From Colocasia esculenta (taxonomy: Eukaryota > Streptophyta > Magnoliopsida > Alismatales > Araceae): a stretch of 64,000 bases of DNA. Positions 61,600 through 64,000 of this stretch are shown piece by piece. The notes beneath the pieces were generated by a model. That model saw nothing but the letters and a program-made list of their open reading frames with translations. It ran no database searches and was not told where the DNA came from. Numbering within the stretch: the first letter of the stretch is position 1; each line of letters starts with the position of its first letter. The DNA lies in contig CM024753.1 of assembly GCA_014218235.1 (NCBI GenBank), positions 187,278,348 to 187,342,347 on the forward strand. The letters run 5' to 3'. The translations under genes and the position numbers were made by a program.

Positions 61600-63588
61600 T
61601 TTCATTGGTCAGCCACCTTCTGATGAAGGTAGCAACGTATCGGGACGTCGCCTTCTGAAGGCGACAGGATGGCCGTCGCGTTCTGGTTAGGAACGCAACA
61701 GGCATGTCGTCGAGTTCAGTTCTCTGACCACAGCATGCAGTTTTGTCATCTTGTTGTCTGGACAGTTAGGGCAAGTGTCAACCACTGACAAGATGAAGGC
61801 GACATGTCAGGTGTCTCGTTCATGGTGTCAGGTCTGCGAGGATGACACGTGGCATTTCCGATAGTCAGGTCTAACCATGGCTTTGGGATCGCGACAGGTT
61901 AGCCGTCGCATTCAGTAAGTGAACGCAACAGGTAAGTTGTCGCGTTCTCAACTCCGAGGCATATTTGTGCACAGGCCTCAGAACAGTCTCTCCTCCCCCC
62001 GCCCCTTTCGGCTATTCTTCCTCTCCTTCGACTCCTCTGCGTGTGCTTCCGCCGTGGTGAGACTTTGAGGGAGAGTGTGAGGGCTTGTGAGGAGTGTGTT
62101 TGCCTTACGGTGGTGCTCTTCTCGGTGTGGTTCCTCCCTTTGGCGTGGTGTCCTCTCCGACATTGTCTTCTCTCCGTGGTGTGACTCTCCGTCGGCATGT
62201 AGGAGAACGTTTGTGGCTCGTGGACGGTGTCTCCATGGAGCTTGGAGCGAGGAGGAGGTGGCCATACACACGAGAAGGCCCCAACAGGTTGGCTCTTCAT
62301 TTTGAGGTAGGGACCCTTTGCTTTCCCCCCTAGTTCTACCATGCTAGGACCTCCAAACCCCCTTCTCCAAGCCATTAGAAGCATGCTAGGTCTGTGAATT
62401 GCTTGTTTGGTTTGATGGTGTTTGATATGGGGGTTGGGTTTGAGTGCTCCTTCATGATTGCATGTGAGGTTTTTGAGTGTATATGCATTTCCTTAGCATG
62501 CATGGGTGTGTATGAGGGTGGTTTGAGCCTTATTTACATGTTTACATCGTACTACATGCCCCGCTCCCTTGGTGTGTTTCGGATTTGGGGTGTATGGTTT
62601 GGGGAAGGTGCTCTCGCGTGTGTTTGTCTGTGGTCGCGACACGTTTGATGTCGAGACCCAGATAGCGATAGCCCGACATGTCGCCTTCATGCATGTTTTC
62701 CCTGCATTGTGGGAGGTCTCAGGTGGTCACCTGAACCTCTGTCTGCAGTCGTGATAATGCCCTTGTCGCGACCAGGTCGCGACAGGTTCCCTATCGCCTT
62801 TTGACCCAGGTCGCAACAGACAAGGTGTCGCCTTCAAGTGGCGACAGCCCTTGTGTCGCCTTCTCAGATAGAGAGTGGCTTGGTGACCTGTCCGGAGTTT
62901 TCCTTCTACTGCGACTCTATTTTTGGGCACCTGTGTTGTTTCCTAGCACGGTCCTATTCTAGTCTTTTGCTCGGTGCTAGCCACTTGTGGGCTTGTCCAT
63001 TGAGAGGTTGTTACCGTTACCTGGACCCCTGGTCCCCGCGCATCTATTGAGAGAGTTCTCCGGGCGGTGGGCGAGCTCGAGTTTACGGACTCTAGTAGCA
63101 GAGGGGAAAACGGTGGGGACAGTGGCGTAGAGTCGTTTGCAGAGCTCTCTTAGATGAGTCTGGGATGCCGAGGTGGTTTGGTGTTCTTCTGGCGCAGATC
63201 AGCTAGTCCTTCTCACTGCCTCACTCTATGTAGTTTCGGTACTATTTAGAGGGGCTAAGCATGGGACCGTAGTCTGGCCAGACTACGGCAGGTTGTGGTT
63301 ACTTTAGTTCCGTGTCTCACTCCGATGGGAGGTGCTAGACTTGGACTAGTGGTCGAGGGTAAGGCGCGTGGCGCACCTGACTGGTTGACTAGTGGTAGTT
63401 GTTCTGTGGCTAGTGTCTTTGTCCAGGCAGTTGTACACTGTCTGTGTTTGAAGCCTTGGGTTCTTCTCAGCGTCGTGGTTTACACAGGTTTTTCGGTCCC
63501 GACGTTTGGTGTAGATCGATGGCCGTATAGTTACTTTATGCTTCCGTACTTGCTCTGTTAGTAGAATAGAATTACTTGCTTTATTTCA

Positions 63589-63654
<66 letters not shown>

Positions 63655-64000
63655 TGTTAGAACCAGTAGGAGATTGGTAGTCCCTACTGGGCTTCTTCGT
63701 GAAGCTCATTCCCTCCTTTACAGGTGAGACTTCACAACAGTACCCTCCATGGTGGGCTGTGGAGATGGGGCCGTAGTAGACAACGTCTTCTGTGAGCAGT
63801 GTTCCCTCATACTTATTTCGTCACCCTCGGGGTATGCCCCTAAGGGATATGTTATCCCCTTTTCCTTCTGCACTTGTATTTTATTTACTTTAGGACTATA
63901 CTAGACTTGTACTCGTATTGGACGCTTTTCCTTCACTTGATGGTATATTTTAGTGTTGTTGTTGTTACTTACTCCCATTACATATCTTGTTAGACTGGTC
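61600..64000 (+). repeat. LTR-type sequence related to chromovirus A (right end open)
   Basis: From 63655 to the window end the sequence matches the LTR of element A (18960-19320) in the same orientation, including CAGTAGGAGATTGGTAGTCC and the GGTATGCCCCTAAGGG block. From 61625 to 62875 it is rich in GTCGCGAC, GTCGCCTTC and GCGACAGG palindromic elements of the kind in that LTR. Several small ORFs here overlap on both strands and have no recognisable content. The left border is not defined. Confidence 0.6.
63591..63652. repeat. (AT)31 microsatellite
   Basis: 62 bp of uninterrupted AT repeats inside the LTR-type sequence, directly before the part shared with the LTR of element A. Confidence 0.97.

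Noticed and set aside
61899..62384. 161-residue minus-strand ORF with competing ORFs on both strands
   Set aside because: GC-rich LTR-type sequence opens several frames at once; no domain or homologue recognised.

Overview
This window is intergenic DNA from a plant nuclear genome, almost certainly a flowering plant. The evidence is LTR retrotransposons of the Copia/Sirevirus and Gypsy/chromovirus types, initiator-tRNA-Met primer sites, hAT-type MITEs, and one split host gene with plant-type promoter signals. The species cannot be fixed from the sequence. I see no prokaryotic signals, rRNA or tRNA genes.

Layout. 1-12066: Sirevirus-like Copia copy 1, minus strand. It has a third ORF running off the left edge, pol, gag, PBS and 5' LTR, and its RT is split by a 3.0-kb solo-LTR-like insertion (2985-6023, TSD GAAGT). 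12067-16176: right part of chromovirus B (+), namely integrase, chromodomain and 3' LTR. 16177-19417: right part of chromovirus A (+). 19418-21390: LTR-like debris and unassigned sequence. 21401-25530: the only convincing host gene, 60S ribosomal protein eL43 (RPL37a), minus strand. It has five coding exons, and the long first intron carries a 1.28-kb hAT-type element. 25531-26910: intergenic, with a 264-bp hAT MITE. 26911-43667: Copia F (+), the tail of pol plus a very large third ORF and an LTR. Chromovirus C (29247-40688, minus strand, complete with both LTRs and TSD TGTAA) and a 432-bp hAT MITE have inserted into that ORF. 43668-51958: Copia copy 2, same family as copy 1, minus strand, truncated in ORF3. 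52055-55807: a non-coding LTR element (LARD/TRIM type) with a clear PBS. 55808-58747: LTR debris containing an inverted duplication. 58748-61590: chromovirus D (-). 61600-64000: LTR sequence related to the LTR of A, with an (AT)31 microsatellite.

How it fits together. TSDs and contiguous reading frames support this nesting: A was invaded by B, B by Copia 1, and Copia 1 by the solo LTR; separately, F was invaded by C and by a MITE. Most retroelement ORFs are dead. Their in-frame stops sit overwhelmingly at expected Gln codons (CAG or CAA to TAG or TAA), as expected from deamination of methylated cytosine.

Most interesting points. (1) Nearly every LTR family carries its own cluster of short palindromes, often just upstream of the TATA box. 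(2) Two small apparent spliceosomal introns lie inside the gag of chromovirus C. (3) Gag and pol of the Sirevirus-like family are joined by a TAATG stop-start overlap kept in both copies. (4) Two divergent Copia families share a conserved third-ORF domain, in one case within a frame of about 1000 codons. (5) The eL43 gene is split into exons too small to appear as open frames.
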